A stretch of 64,000 nucleotides of DNA, taken from assembly GCF_025685645.1 (NCBI RefSeq), contig NZ_JAGSYF010000004.1, positions 545,431-609,430 of the forward strand, in the 5' to 3' direction. Position numbers and translations under genes: made by a program. Shown piece by piece: positions 8,721 to 17,205 of this stretch. The notes under the pieces were generated by a model that was not told where the DNA came from, made no database searches, and worked only from the letters and a program-made list of their open reading frames with translations. Source of the stretch: Edaphobacter bradus. GTDB lineage: Bacteria; Acidobacteriota; Terriglobia; Terriglobales; Acidobacteriaceae. The first letter of the stretch is position 1, and each line of letters begins with the position of its first letter.

Positions 8721-8750
8721 GATCGCGCTTCGCGCGATTGCCCACCTTCG
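8721..8750. repeat. Dispersed GC-rich repeat, copy A2
   Basis: GATCGCGCTTCGCGCGATTG followed by CCCACCTTCG, matching copy A1 at 7318-7348 except for a small change in the hairpin loop. Its right end merges with the long stem-loop at 8738-8780. Confidence 0.65.
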
Positions 8751-8780
8751 GCGCGATAAGACCGCGCCGAAGATGGGCAA
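8738..8780. terminator. Long hairpin between convergent genes
   Basis: TTGCCCACCTTCGGCGCG (8738-8755) pairs with CGCGCCGAAGATGGGCAA (8763-8780), 17 of 18 positions, around a seven-base loop. A T-rich GGTTTTATTTC follows on the plus strand, so it can terminate the ferritin-like transcript; the other gene converges on it. Confidence 0.7.
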
Positions 8781-8790
8781 CCGGCAGGTT

Positions 8791-9207
8791 TTATTTCATG
8801 ACCACGGAAACGTTGCGAACCTCTTGTAGCGACAAAGTTCGATTGGGAATCTGATCCGGATGCCAACTGAATTTCCCTATAAACGTTCCTATTATTGTCT
8901 TGTCCAATGTGCCGGGATGGCCCTTGCTAAGGGCTTTAGTCAACGCGCTCTCGCCGACATAACGCTTAGGCGATAACGGCGCGATACCAAAGTTTATACA
9001 GTCCTTGTCCGTGAGAACACTTCGTTCGATGCCATCACTTTCGAACTGAGCCCTAATTTCGAGCAATCTACCCTCAAATTTCGAGGGCTCACTAGAAACA
9101 GCGCAAACAGTCGTCTCTATCGGAGTTTCGGAATTACTACGCTCGATTGGGGCAGTGGAAACAAGAAGAAAACTAAGTGTTGTGTAGCTGAGCAACAGCT
9201 GTGTCAT
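8791..9207 (-). CDS. Small secreted protein of unknown function
   Basis: 138 residues from the ATG at 9207 (a GTG at 9228 is possible but lies directly after the upstream stop; AGGAAAA precedes the ATG). The N-terminus MTQLLLSYTTLSFLLVSTAP is a signal peptide. The mature part begins with a CAVSSEPSKFEGRLLEIRAQ segment and ends with EVRNVSVVMK. The 'C-x-(15)-L-x-V/I-R' layout followed by a second Cys (DKDC) resembles small OB-fold-like secreted proteins seen in several phyla, but I do not recognise a named function. It directly follows the GH18-CE4-GT2 gene on the same strand and may be co-transcribed. Confidence 0.65.
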   Translation of the reverse strand: MTQLLLSYTTLSFLLVSTAPIERSNSETPIETTVCAVSSEPSKFEGRLLEIRAQFESDGIERSVLTDKDCINFGIAPLSPKRYVGESALTKALSKGHPGTLDKTIIGTFIGKFSWHPDQIPNRTLSLQEVRNVSVVMK

Positions 9208-9228
9208 GAATTTTTTCCTGTAAAGCAC

Positions 9229-12200
9229 CTACCTGTGTTCGGCGATTTGTTCGGTTTCTTTGGACATCTTGGCGGTGCGTTCTAGTTTGTCCCAGTTGAA
9301 GGGCTTGCCGTCGATGGCTCGCTTGAGCGTCTTGAAGAGGACGATGGAGAAGAGCTGGCGGTAGCTGAAGCGCTGGATCCAGATGTGGACGAGGAGCCAG
9401 GCGTCGCCGCGGCTGGCGGGGTGTTTGCGCTCGAGCGCGAAGGCTAGAGCGGAGGCGGCGAAGTCGATGAGCAGGAATGCGAGGAAGAAGATGAGCAGCT
9501 TGTGGAGGCTGTCGGCCGAGGCGGTGTCGGGGTGGAAGTGTTTGTCGATGAAGTAATTGATGATGCCGGCGAAGAACATCAGGTCGATGAGCGGAGAGAG
9601 CAGCGGCAAGAGGATCTGGAAGATGAGGATGTTGGGCAGGGCGAAGAGGCCCATGGCGCGGTTGCGGGTGATGGCTCCGCGGTGCTTGAAGATGGCCTGG
9701 AGGATTCCGAAGGACCAGCGGAAGCGCTGGCGCATGAGTCCGTTTGCGTTGATGGGGGCCTCGGTGAAGGCGAGGGCCTGGTCTTCGTAGATGACGGAGT
9801 AGCCCTGCTCGAGGAGGTTCATGGTGAGGTCGGCGTCCTCGGCGACGGTGTTGGCGTGGTAGCCTCCGGTGGCTTTGACGGGAGCCGTGCGCCAGGCTCC
9901 GATGGCTCCGGGGACTACGGTGACGACGTCGAAGAGGTCCAGGGCACGGCGCTCGAAGTTCTGGCTGGTGATGTATTCGAGAGCCTGCCAGCGGGTCCAT
10001 AGGTTGACGCGGTTGCCAACCTTGGCGTTTCCGGCGACGGCTCCGATCTTCGGGTTGGCGAAGTGGGGGACGAGCCGGGAGATGGCGTCGTGGGCGATGA
10101 CTCCGTCGGCGTCGATGCCGATGTAGACCTCCTCGTCGGTCTGGTTGAGAGCGAAGTTGAGGGCCTCGGCTTTGCCTCCGTTGGGCTTGGTGAGGACGGT
10201 GAGACGGCCGGAGGCGATGTCAGCGGGGTAGGCATCGCGCACCACGCGATACGTGTTGTCGGTGGAGCCGTCGTCGATGACGATGATGCGGATGTTCTTG
10301 TAGTTCGACATCATGACGGAGCGGACGGTGCGGACGATGACCTTCTCCTCGTTGTAGGCGGGGATGAGGACGGCGACGCGGGGGAAGTAGTCGGGGCCGG
10401 CGAAGTTTTTGCGCTTGCGGAAGCGGTCGATGAGGGCGCAGACGCCGATGAGGATGAGGCGGCCGCTCATGAGGACGTCACCGACGAAGAAAAGCGCGAC
10501 GACGAAGTTGTTAAAGAAGCCGAAGAGGAAGAAGGCGAGGGAGTCGGCGCGTGCCTGCCAGCGTTGGCGCGGGGTGAGCGGAGGCATGACCTCGGCGCGG
10601 GTTTTGCCGAGAAGCTCGGAGACGGGAACGATCTGGTAGCCATGCTCGCGGAGGGTGGTGATGAGCATGGGCAGCGCGGCGATGGTCGCGGAGCGGTCGC
10701 CTCCGCCGTCATGGAGCAGGATGATGGAGCCGCGGGTCCAGGGGCGGCGGTTCATGTCGGCTATCTGGGCGAAGACGCCGTTGGTGATCTCCTGCGGCAT
10801 CTTGCGCGGGTTCTCATCCCAGTCGTTGGTGTCGATCTTGTTGCCGACGATGACGTAGCCGAGGCCCTGGATGCGGTCGATGGGAGCGGCCTGGTCGTTG
10901 GTGTCGGGCTCCTGGTCGATGGAGTAGGGCGGGCGGAAGTAGAGAGGCTGTACGCCGAGCTTGGAGGCGAAGAGGCGCTCGGTGAGGTTGAGTTGGAGAT
11001 CGGCCTGGCCCTTGGAGATTTCGGAGATGTCCGGGTGGGTGAAGGTGTGGTTGCCGATCTCGTGGCCCTCGCGGTAGGCGCGCTGCATGACGCCGACGTT
11101 CTTCTCGGCCTCTTCGCCGATCATGAAAAAGGTTCCGCGCACGTCGTACTTCTTGAGGACGTCGAGGATGCGTGGGGTCCAGATGGGGTCGGGGCCGTCG
11201 TCGAAGGAGAGAGCGACCTTTTTGGGCTGGTAGCCGTACTGCCCGATGGTGTAGGAGAGCGGGTAGGAGTGCATGGACTCCTGCGTGACCATGCGGTATT
11301 GCTGGGGGATGGTCTTGTCGTCGTCGAGGGTGACGACGCGGACGCCGTCCTGGGGTTTGCGGGTGACGCGGAGGATGTCGCCTTCACCCTCGGTGTCGAC
11401 GTCGTAGCCGGGAGCGACGTGGATGAGGTCGTTGACGGGGTCGGCGTGGAGGGGCGAGTCCCAGATCTTCCAGAGGGAGTTGTCCTCCTGGCCGAGACGC
11501 CAGAGAGCATAGGTCTGGATGCCGAGCTCGCGAGCGGCGCGCATCTCGTTGAGGACGGTGACGGCGTCGAGGAACCAGACGTAGTGGCGGACGTGGTTGT
11601 CCTCGTCATCGTATGCGAAGTGGACGTTGAGGGAGTCGTCGTCGAGGTCGATCTGGGATTCGGAGTCGTAGGCCTCCTGCCATGCCTCCTGGGTGGAGAG
11701 CGGGATGGAGGAGAGGACTCTTTCAGGCTGGGGCTTCCGGCCCTTCTTCGGAGGCGGCGGGAGGGTGGTGGTCCAGTCGTAGCCGTAGCTGCCGATGGAG
11801 CAGATGATCTTCTCCTTGGGTACGACTTTGAGGACGTCCTTGAGGTTCTGGATGAACCAGTCCTGGGAAGCGATGGGGCCGGGCTCACTGTCGGTCTGGT
11901 GCTCGTCGTAGTTCATGAGCAGCAGGCCGTCGGAGTGATCGGCGAGGAACTTCATGTCGAAGTCGTCATCGTGGACGGGGACGTTGACGTAGAGGCGGAG
12001 ATTGCGGGGGTGAAAGTCGTTGTAGAGCGCTGCGACGAGGGCCTGGAAGCCGGGCTGGGCGGAGGCGGGAATCTCCTCGAAGTCGAGCGAGAGGCCGCGG
12101 TAGCTGGGGTTGGCGGCGAGGAAGGTGTGGATCTGGTGGACGAAGTTGGCGCGGGCGTCGTCGCTGGAGAGGAACTTCCCGACCTCGGGCATGAAGAGGC

Positions 12201-12765
12201 CCTTGATGGGGTCGTAGTTGTTGACGAGGGGGAAGACGTCGAGGTTGACGTGGTTTTCGGCGATGGTGCGGGCGACCTTGTCTTCGCGGTCGACGGGCTG
12301 GACGCCGGAGGGCGAGACGACGGGGTAGGCGCGGTTGTCGATGGTGTAGCCGGTGAGCGCGCCGTCAGGGGTGACGACGTGGAGCCACTCGGGGAAGAGG
12401 AGGTCGATCTGGCTGATGTGCTGCTTGAGGGAGGAGTAGCTGGCGGGGTCGTCCTCGACGTAGTAGGCGGCGCGGAGACCTTCGCCGGAGTTGAGGGTGA
12501 CGTCGGCGGGCTTGATGTCGGTCTTGCGATGGGCGGAGCGACGAAGCTTCTGATTGGCCTTGAGTCTGGCGTTCTGCTTGTCAGCGAGCGTTCGGTAGTT
12601 GCGCTTCTGCGAGGTGAGGAGCAGCTCTGGCAGGGGCTTCATGCGCATGAGGCCGATGATGAAGACGGTGCCGAGGACGAGGCCGAGCAGGGCCAGGGTG
12701 TCGAAGACCAGCCGCAGCCGTTTCCAACGCTTGCGTTGCGGATCGAAAAAGACTTGTTTACTCAT
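9229..12765 (-). CDS. GH18-like / polysaccharide deacetylase / GT2 synthase fusion
   Basis: 1178-residue membrane protein with three enzymatic modules. Residues 22-40 are a membrane anchor. Residues about 90-450 form a GH18-like (YaaH type) barrel with the catalytic D-x-E at D228-E230 in GLSLDFEE. Residues about 510-720 form a NodB/CE4 polysaccharide deacetylase: metal Asp pair in SFDDGPD (D522/D523) and HTFTHP (H573, H577). Residues about 795-1020 form a processive GT2 glycosyltransferase: DDGS at 831-834, DAD at 885-887, ED at 976-977 and QRFRW at 1013-1017. Membrane helices lie at about 741-775 and 1038-1110. The GT2 most resembles NodC/PgaC/HasA-type synthases, so the product is probably a beta-linked N-acetylglucosamine-type polymer made at the inner membrane, with deacetylation and trimming outside. 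Polymer identity is inference. Confidence 0.9.
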   Translation of the reverse strand: MSKQVFFDPQRKRWKRLRLVFDTLALLGLVLGTVFIIGLMRMKPLPELLLTSQKRNYRTLADKQNARLKANQKLRRSAHRKTDIKPADVTLNSGEGLRAAYYVEDDPASYSSLKQHISQIDLLFPEWLHVVTPDGALTGYTIDNRAYPVVSPSGVQPVDREDKVARTIAENHVNLDVFPLVNNYDPIKGLFMPEVGKFLSSDDARANFVHQIHTFLAANPSYRGLSLDFEEIPASAQPGFQALVAALYNDFHPRNLRLYVNVPVHDDDFDMKFLADHSDGLLLMNYDEHQTDSEPGPIASQDWFIQNLKDVLKVVPKEKIICSIGSYGYDWTTTLPPPPKKGRKPQPERVLSSIPLSTQEAWQEAYDSESQIDLDDDSLNVHFAYDDEDNHVRHYVWFLDAVTVLNEMRAARELGIQTYALWRLGQEDNSLWKIWDSPLHADPVNDLIHVAPGYDVDTEGEGDILRVTRKPQDGVRVVTLDDDKTIPQQYRMVTQESMHSYPLSYTIGQYGYQPKKVALSFDDGPDPIWTPRILDVLKKYDVRGTFFMIGEEAEKNVGVMQRAYREGHEIGNHTFTHPDISEISKGQADLQLNLTERLFASKLGVQPLYFRPPYSIDQEPDTNDQAAPIDRIQGLGYVIVGNKIDTNDWDENPRKMPQEITNGVFAQIADMNRRPWTRGSIILLHDGGGDRSATIAALPMLITTLREHGYQIVPVSELLGKTRAEVMPPLTPRQRWQARADSLAFFLFGFFNNFVVALFFVGDVLMSGRLILIGVCALIDRFRKRKNFAGPDYFPRVAVLIPAYNEEKVIVRTVRSVMMSNYKNIRIIVIDDGSTDNTYRVVRDAYPADIASGRLTVLTKPNGGKAEALNFALNQTDEEVYIGIDADGVIAHDAISRLVPHFANPKIGAVAGNAKVGNRVNLWTRWQALEYITSQNFERRALDLFDVVTVVPGAIGAWRTAPVKATGGYHANTVAEDADLTMNLLEQGYSVIYEDQALAFTEAPINANGLMRQRFRWSFGILQAIFKHRGAITRNRAMGLFALPNILIFQILLPLLSPLIDLMFFAGIINYFIDKHFHPDTASADSLHKLLIFFLAFLLIDFAASALAFALERKHPASRGDAWLLVHIWIQRFSYRQLFSIVLFKTLKRAIDGKPFNWDKLERTAKMSKETEQIAEHR

Positions 12766-12877
12766 TGAGAAAGGCCGCCCGCCACGCGCATGCTCTAAGC
12801 CCCATCCTAAGCAGGCGGGTTGCGGGAGTCAACGCGCGGAGGGGGGTGGGAAGATCACGAAGTATCATGCAATCTGC

Positions 12878-14293
12878 ATGCTATCGCGACGAAGGCAGAT
12901 GGGGATGGGGGCGGCGGCTCTCGTGGCGGGGCTAGCCCTGCGCGTGTGGTTCATCGTGCATGCAGCGCAGATCGATGGCGACACGCTGATCTATGGAGAT
13001 ATTGCGAAGAACTGGATGCTGCACGGGGTGTACGGATATGTCCAGACGGCGGCGGGGTCGGTTCCGACGCTGATCCGGTTGCCGGGATATCCGCTGTTCC
13101 TGCTGCTGTGTTTTCGGGTGTTCGGGGTGGACCACTATACGGCTGTGATGGGCGTGCAGGCGGTGGCCGATCTGGCGACGTGCGTTCTGGCGGCGGCGCT
13201 GGCGCGCAGGCGATTCGGCGGGAAGGGGGGCATGGCGACGCTGTGGCTGGGAGCGCTGTGTCCGTTCATGGCGAACTATGTCGCTTCTCCGCTGACTGAA
13301 ACGCTGAGTTTGCTGTGTGTGGCGCTGGCCTTCTATGGGCTGGAGAGATGGCGCGAGGCGGGCGCACGCTGGAACCGCTGGGTGTGGGTGACGGGGTTCG
13401 CGCTAGCCTATGCGGTGCTGCTGCGGCCGGAGCAGGGACTGCTGGCGGCGGCAGTGGTGCCGGCGATGCTGTGGCTGGCGTGGAAGAAGAACGGCGCGGA
13501 GGGCAGGATGGCGGCTTTGGCTCCGGTGGCGGCTGCGGCGTTGTGCGTTGTGCTGCCGCTGGCTCCGTGGACGGTGAGGAACTGGAGGACGTTTCATGTG
13601 TTCGAGCCGCTGGCTCCGCGGTATGCGACAGACCCCGGGGAGCCGGCGCCGCTGGGATTTCAGCGGTGGTTTCGCACGTGGGCGATCGATTATGCGTCGA
13701 GCGAGGATGTCTACTGGAACTACGACGGCGCGCCGATCGAGATAGGCAATCTGCCTTCGCGGGCCTTCGATACCGAGGAGCAGTATGTGCAGACGGAGCA
13801 GCTGCTGGAGGAGTACAACCAGAACTTCAACCCGACTGCGGAACGCGACGCGAGGTTCGAGGCGCTTGCCGAGGAGCGCATTAAGGCCGATCCGCTGCGC
13901 TACTACGTTGCGTTGCCTGTGGCGCGGGTAGTGAATATGTTTCTGCGGCCGCGCACGGAGCTGATGGGGGTGGAGCTTGAGTGGTGGAAGTGGAGCGAGG
14001 ACCACGCGCAGACGGCGTTCGCAACGGCGTATGCGGGGTTGAACCTGGGGTATTTTGTGCTGGGGGGCGTGGGGTTCTGGGTGTGGCGGCGGAGAGGGTT
14101 CGGCGGCGAGGTTGTGCTGGGGTGGGCAATGATGGGGTTCGTCGTGCTGCGGTGCGCGCTGCTGCTGACGGTGGATAACTCGGAGCCGCGGTATACGCTG
14201 GAGTTCTTTCCGGTGATTGTGGTGTGGGCGGCGGTGGTGTTTTCGCAGGGTGAGGGCGTGAGGGACGTCTCGGAATCGAGACTTGAGGCATAG
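12878..14293 (+). CDS. GT39-like membrane glycosyltransferase
   Basis: About 471 residues. The frame stays open upstream into the divergent gene, but that part is antisense to it; the ATG at 12878 (alternatives 12899 and 12905, nearer a GAAGG box) puts a membrane helix at the N-terminus. The segment AAQIDGDTLIYGDIAKNWM in the first periplasmic loop carries acidic residues in the position typical of ArnT/PMT-type (GT39/GT83) enzymes that use polyprenyl-phosphate sugars; about ten hydrophobic helices follow, then a soluble loop with the YVQTEQLLEEYNQNF segment. The acceptor is unknown: lipid, polysaccharide or protein are all possible. It is divergent from the GH18-CE4-GT2 gene. Confidence 0.75.
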   Translation: MLSRRRQMGMGAAALVAGLALRVWFIVHAAQIDGDTLIYGDIAKNWMLHGVYGYVQTAAGSVPTLIRLPGYPLFLLLCFRVFGVDHYTAVMGVQAVADLATCVLAAALARRRFGGKGGMATLWLGALCPFMANYVASPLTETLSLLCVALAFYGLERWREAGARWNRWVWVTGFALAYAVLLRPEQGLLAAAVVPAMLWLAWKKNGAEGRMAALAPVAAAALCVVLPLAPWTVRNWRTFHVFEPLAPRYATDPGEPAPLGFQRWFRTWAIDYASSEDVYWNYDGAPIEIGNLPSRAFDTEEQYVQTEQLLEEYNQNFNPTAERDARFEALAEERIKADPLRYYVALPVARVVNMFLRPRTELMGVELEWWKWSEDHAQTAFATAYAGLNLGYFVLGGVGFWVWRRRGFGGEVVLGWAMMGFVVLRCALLLTVDNSEPRYTLEFFPVIVVWAAVVFSQGEGVRDVSESRLEA

Positions 14294-14321
14294 ATGGTTG
14301 GTTGGTGGTATGAGCATCGCA

Positions 14322-14347
14322 CCCACGTCCCAGGAGCGAGACGTGGG
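14322..14347. terminator. Stem-loop / repeat between convergent genes
   Basis: CCCACGTC (14322-14329) pairs with GACGTGGG (14340-14347). It lies between the convergent GT39-like and LolA-like genes and is followed by a CTCGCTGCGCTGGGGGATGAC stretch related to the dispersed repeat at 2891. Confidence 0.45.
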
Positions 14348-14427
14348 GCACCCGCGATCGTGTCCCAGGCAAATCCCCTCGCTGCGCTGGGGGATGACAA
14401 CCAAAATGAGGAAATGCCGTTGCTCGG

Positions 14428-15132
14428 CTAGCGGCGGTCGACGGTGGTCTTTTTGTCTGTCTTGATCGCGTAGGGCTTGGCATTGACGGGCTGGTCGTAG
14501 CGGATGTTGGTGTAGATGGCGGTGCGGTAGTCGCCGGATGGGGTGAAGAACTTCTGTCTGAGGGAGATGCCGCGCTCGGGGTCGACCCAGATGGTGATGT
14601 GAGTGAACATGTTGCGGACGTTGGGGTCCTTGGAGACGAGGTCGAGCTTGCGGGTCTCGATCTGCTTGTGGCCGTCGCTGAGGGTCTCGGGACCGCCATC
14701 GGCGATGGTCCACGCCTTGGCCAGGTCGCTGCCGCTGCCGCCGAAGCCGAGGGTGAGGAAGCTCTCGTACTGGGACTGGTTCTTGCCGGCGGTGAGGATG
14801 GTGAGGTGGTCAGAGATGGGATCGAAGAGGCGGAGCAGGCCGTTTTTGTATTCGAGGAATTTGGTCTGCGGAGGAGCGACCTGGGCTCCCATCTCGGTCT
14901 TGCCTGCGTTCTTCAGGAAGTAGATGGTTCCGCTCTGTGTGGTGGTCTCTTTGACGACGAGTTCGTAGAAGTCCCAGCGGAAGTCGGCCTCGGCGGACTT
15001 GAAGCGAGTGCTGGCGGTATCCATCTGGCGGATGACTGCGTCGAGTTCGCCGGGTTTAGGTTGAGCGGACGCGGTGAGCGGGGCGAGGGTGGCAGCGAGA
15101 AGGGCAATGGAGATTTTGCGGAGGATCGGCAT
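14428..15132 (-). CDS. LolA-like periplasmic lipoprotein carrier protein
   Basis: 234 residues with a clear Sec signal (MPILRKISIALLAATLAPLTASAQ). The mature part has the LolA/LolB-like layout: an N-terminal amphipathic helix (ELDAVIRQMDTASTRFKSAEADF) followed by beta strands such as SGTIYFLKNAGKTEMGAQV and an antiparallel C-terminal sheet (THITIWVDPERGISLRQKFF). Family members shuttle outer-membrane lipoproteins or related lipids across the periplasm. Divergence from the classical enterobacterial protein is large, so a broader LolA-fold role is possible. Third gene of the serS strand group, 77 bases after the 126-residue protein. Confidence 0.75.
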   Translation of the reverse strand: MPILRKISIALLAATLAPLTASAQPKPGELDAVIRQMDTASTRFKSAEADFRWDFYELVVKETTTQSGTIYFLKNAGKTEMGAQVAPPQTKFLEYKNGLLRLFDPISDHLTILTAGKNQSQYESFLTLGFGGSGSDLAKAWTIADGGPETLSDGHKQIETRKLDLVSKDPNVRNMFTHITIWVDPERGISLRQKFFTPSGDYRTAIYTNIRYDQPVNAKPYAIKTDKKTTVDRR

Positions 15133-15209
15133 TCGTTAGAAAGCTCCCTGCGGATTTTTGATGCGCCTGGCGGGTTGAGATTCGTGAATGCTTCTCTGCT
15201 TATTTTTCT

Positions 15210-15590
15210 TTATCGGAGGACCCAGGCGTCGTAGGCGATGATGTGGCCCTGCGCGTCGCGGACGGGCTCGAAGCGCTCGAGGGTGACCTCGCCGGAGATG
15301 GGTTCGATGACGCGGAGGATGGCGGCGCGGCGTTCGTCGTCGGTGGAGGCTCCCTGCATGTCGTCGGCGCGGATTTGGTAGAGGAAGCGGCTGCTCTGGC
15401 CGCTGGTCCCCGCCTCTTTGACGAGGACCTCGGAGGAATGCAGGGCGACGGTCTCTACGGGGCGGTCGTTGAAGTCGATGAAGCGGGGGCCGAGGAAGAG
15501 GAAGAGGAGAATGAGCGTGACCATGACGTCGTAGTGCATGGAGCCGCGCTCGTAGGTCCACCAGAAGTAAGAGCGGAGGGTTTTGAGCAT
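15210..15590 (-). CDS. Single-pass membrane protein of unknown function
   Basis: 126 residues. One membrane helix (about residues 21-35, DVMVTLILLFLFLGP) anchors a mostly extracytoplasmic domain with alternating strands (VETVALHSSEVLVKEAG, RFLYQIRADDM, ILRVIEPISGEVTLERFEPV). No recognisable catalytic motif. The start lies two bases after the serS stop, so it is translated from the same message. A role linked to envelope biogenesis is suggested only by the LolA-like neighbour downstream. Confidence 0.7.
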   Translation of the reverse strand: MLKTLRSYFWWTYERGSMHYDVMVTLILLFLFLGPRFIDFNDRPVETVALHSSEVLVKEAGTSGQSSRFLYQIRADDMQGASTDDERRAAILRVIEPISGEVTLERFEPVRDAQGHIIAYDAWVLR

Positions 15591-15592
15591 GG

Positions 15593-16915
15593 TTAGGGGC
15601 GCTCCTGTTTGGTGATGATGGTCTGGCCGTTCATGTATGGGATGAGGGCTTCGGGGATTCGGATGCTGCCGTCGGCCTGCTGGTAGTTTTCGAGGATGGC
15701 GACGTAGGTGCGTCCGACGGCGAGGCCGGAACCGTTGAGGGTGTGGAGGTACTCGGATTTTTTGGCCGCGGCGGGACGGTAACGTATGTTGGCGCGGCGA
15801 GCCTGGAAGTCGAGGAAGTTGGAGCAGGAGCTGATCTCGCGGTAGAGACCCTGGCCGGGGAGCCAGACCTCGAGGTCGTAGGTCTTGGAGGAACTGAAGC
15901 CCAGGTCGCCGGTACAGAGGAGCATGCGGCGGTAGGGAAGGCCGAGGACCTCGAGGACCCGCTCGGCGTGGCGGGTGAGGGCCTCGTGTTCGGCGTCAGA
16001 TTTCTCGGGCGTAGTGAACTTGACCAGTTCGACCTTCTGGAACTGGTGCTGGCGGATCATGCCGCGGACGTCTTTGCCGTAAGAGCCGGCTTCGCTGCGG
16101 AAGCAGGGGGTGTAGGCGCAGAAGGAGACAGGGAGCTGAGATCCTTCGAGGGTCTCGTCGCGGAAGAGATTGGTGACGGGGACCTCGGCGGTGGGGATGA
16201 GCCAGTGGTCGCCGTCCTGGAGTTCGCCGGAGTAGGAGCCCTTGTCGTCGCAGTGGAAGAGGTCTTCGGCGAACTTGGGGAGCTGGCCGGTTCCGAAGAG
16301 CGAGCGGGAGTTGACCATGAAGGGCGTGAGGACCTCGGTGTAGCCGTGGTCGCGGATGTGGAGGTCGAGCATGAAGCTGGCGAGGGCGCGCTCGAGGCGG
16401 GCTCCGGGGCCGTAGTGGACGACGAAGCGAGAGCCGGAGATCTTGGCGGCGCGGTTGAAGTCGAGGATGTTGAGGGCCTCACCCAGCTCCCAGTGTGGTT
16501 TGGGGGTGAAGTCGAAGGCGGGCCTTGTTCCCCAGGTCTTTTCTTCGCGGTTGGCGTGCTCGTCGGAGCCGATGGGCACGCAGTCCTGCGGGAGGTTGGG
16601 GAGGGATTGGAGGATGGTCTTGAGGCGCTCGTCGGAGGCGGTGGCGCGGGCTTCAAAGATTTCTGACTTGAGCTTTATATCGCGAACTCGTTCGGTCAGA
16701 TTGGTGACATCTTTGCTTTCTTTTTTGAGTTTGGCAATCTCTTCTGACAGCCTGTTTCGCTGCGCTTTGTACGTTTCGACATGGGTAATGGCGTCGCGGC
16801 GCTCGCGGTCGATGGCGGCGAAGTCGCCGAGGACGGTGGCGGGATCCATGCCACGGGCGCGCAGCTTTTCCTCTACAACGGGCAGGTTTGCCCGGACGAA
16901 GGCTAGATCAATCAT
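15593..16915 (-). CDS. serS: Seryl-tRNA synthetase
   Basis: 440 residues, full length for the family. An N-terminal helical arm (about residues 27-100, LRARGMDPATVLGDF to AKLKKESKDVTNLTERV) forms the antiparallel coiled coil that grips the tRNA long variable arm. The class II core carries motif 2 (PCFRSEAGSYGKDVRGMIRQHQF) and motif 3 (GLAVGRTYVAILENYQQ) with its final arginine segment. It charges serine onto tRNA-Ser, including the tRNA-Ser(CGA) at 51057-51148. It heads a strand group with the membrane protein and the LolA-like gene. Confidence 0.97.
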   Translation of the reverse strand: MIDLAFVRANLPVVEEKLRARGMDPATVLGDFAAIDRERRDAITHVETYKAQRNRLSEEIAKLKKESKDVTNLTERVRDIKLKSEIFEARATASDERLKTILQSLPNLPQDCVPIGSDEHANREEKTWGTRPAFDFTPKPHWELGEALNILDFNRAAKISGSRFVVHYGPGARLERALASFMLDLHIRDHGYTEVLTPFMVNSRSLFGTGQLPKFAEDLFHCDDKGSYSGELQDGDHWLIPTAEVPVTNLFRDETLEGSQLPVSFCAYTPCFRSEAGSYGKDVRGMIRQHQFQKVELVKFTTPEKSDAEHEALTRHAERVLEVLGLPYRRMLLCTGDLGFSSSKTYDLEVWLPGQGLYREISSCSNFLDFQARRANIRYRPAAAKKSEYLHTLNGSGLAVGRTYVAILENYQQADGSIRIPEALIPYMNGQTIITKQERP

Positions 16916-17028
16916 TTGTTTTATTTTAGCGGGTTGGACGCAAAGGTTGGGATGAGTCTCTTCCGCCCTTGGCTTCGCGAAGGATGAAGCACCCGAGCAT
17001 TGGTGGCGTTACAAGCGAAATACAGGGA

Positions 17029-17051
17029 TTCTTCGCTGCGCTCAGAATGAC
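17029..17051 (+). repeat. Dispersed intergenic repeat copy
   Basis: TTCTTCGCTGCGCTCAGAATGAC, one base different from the copy at 2891-2913. Here its 3' part has been amplified into the tandem array that follows. Confidence 0.7.
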
Positions 17052-17132
17052 ACCGAGAAAAAGCGCTCAGAATGACAACGAGAGGAAGCGTTCAGAATGA
17101 CAACGAGAGGAAGCGTTCAGAATGACACCTCG
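17038..17132 (+). repeat. 25-bp tandem repeat array, about four units
   Basis: Units begin at 17038, 17063, 17088 and 17113, each starting GCG[C/T]TCAGAATGACA and ending with ACGAGAGGAA or a variant; the fourth is partial and runs into the hairpin GACACCT-cgaaa-AGGTGTC (17124-17142). The array lies in the gap between the divergent serS and phosphatase genes, directly upstream of the latter. Confidence 0.85.
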
Positions 17133-17205
17133 AAAAGGTGTCCTCGCGGCGTTGATTTTGCTGTCCTTTTGCATTGCCGGATAGGATTTTGTTTATTCTC
17201 CAAAG

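Noticed and set aside
10063..12768. A 901-codon plus-strand open frame, very rich in Val, Gly, Asp and Glu
   Set aside because: It is the exact antisense of the GH18-CE4-GT2 gene; its composition is a by-product of GC-rich codon bias, and the minus-strand protein has full catalytic motifs.
17038..17132. CRISPR-like array
   Set aside because: The 25-base units are contiguous with no variable spacers and there are no cas genes; it is a simple tandem repeat.
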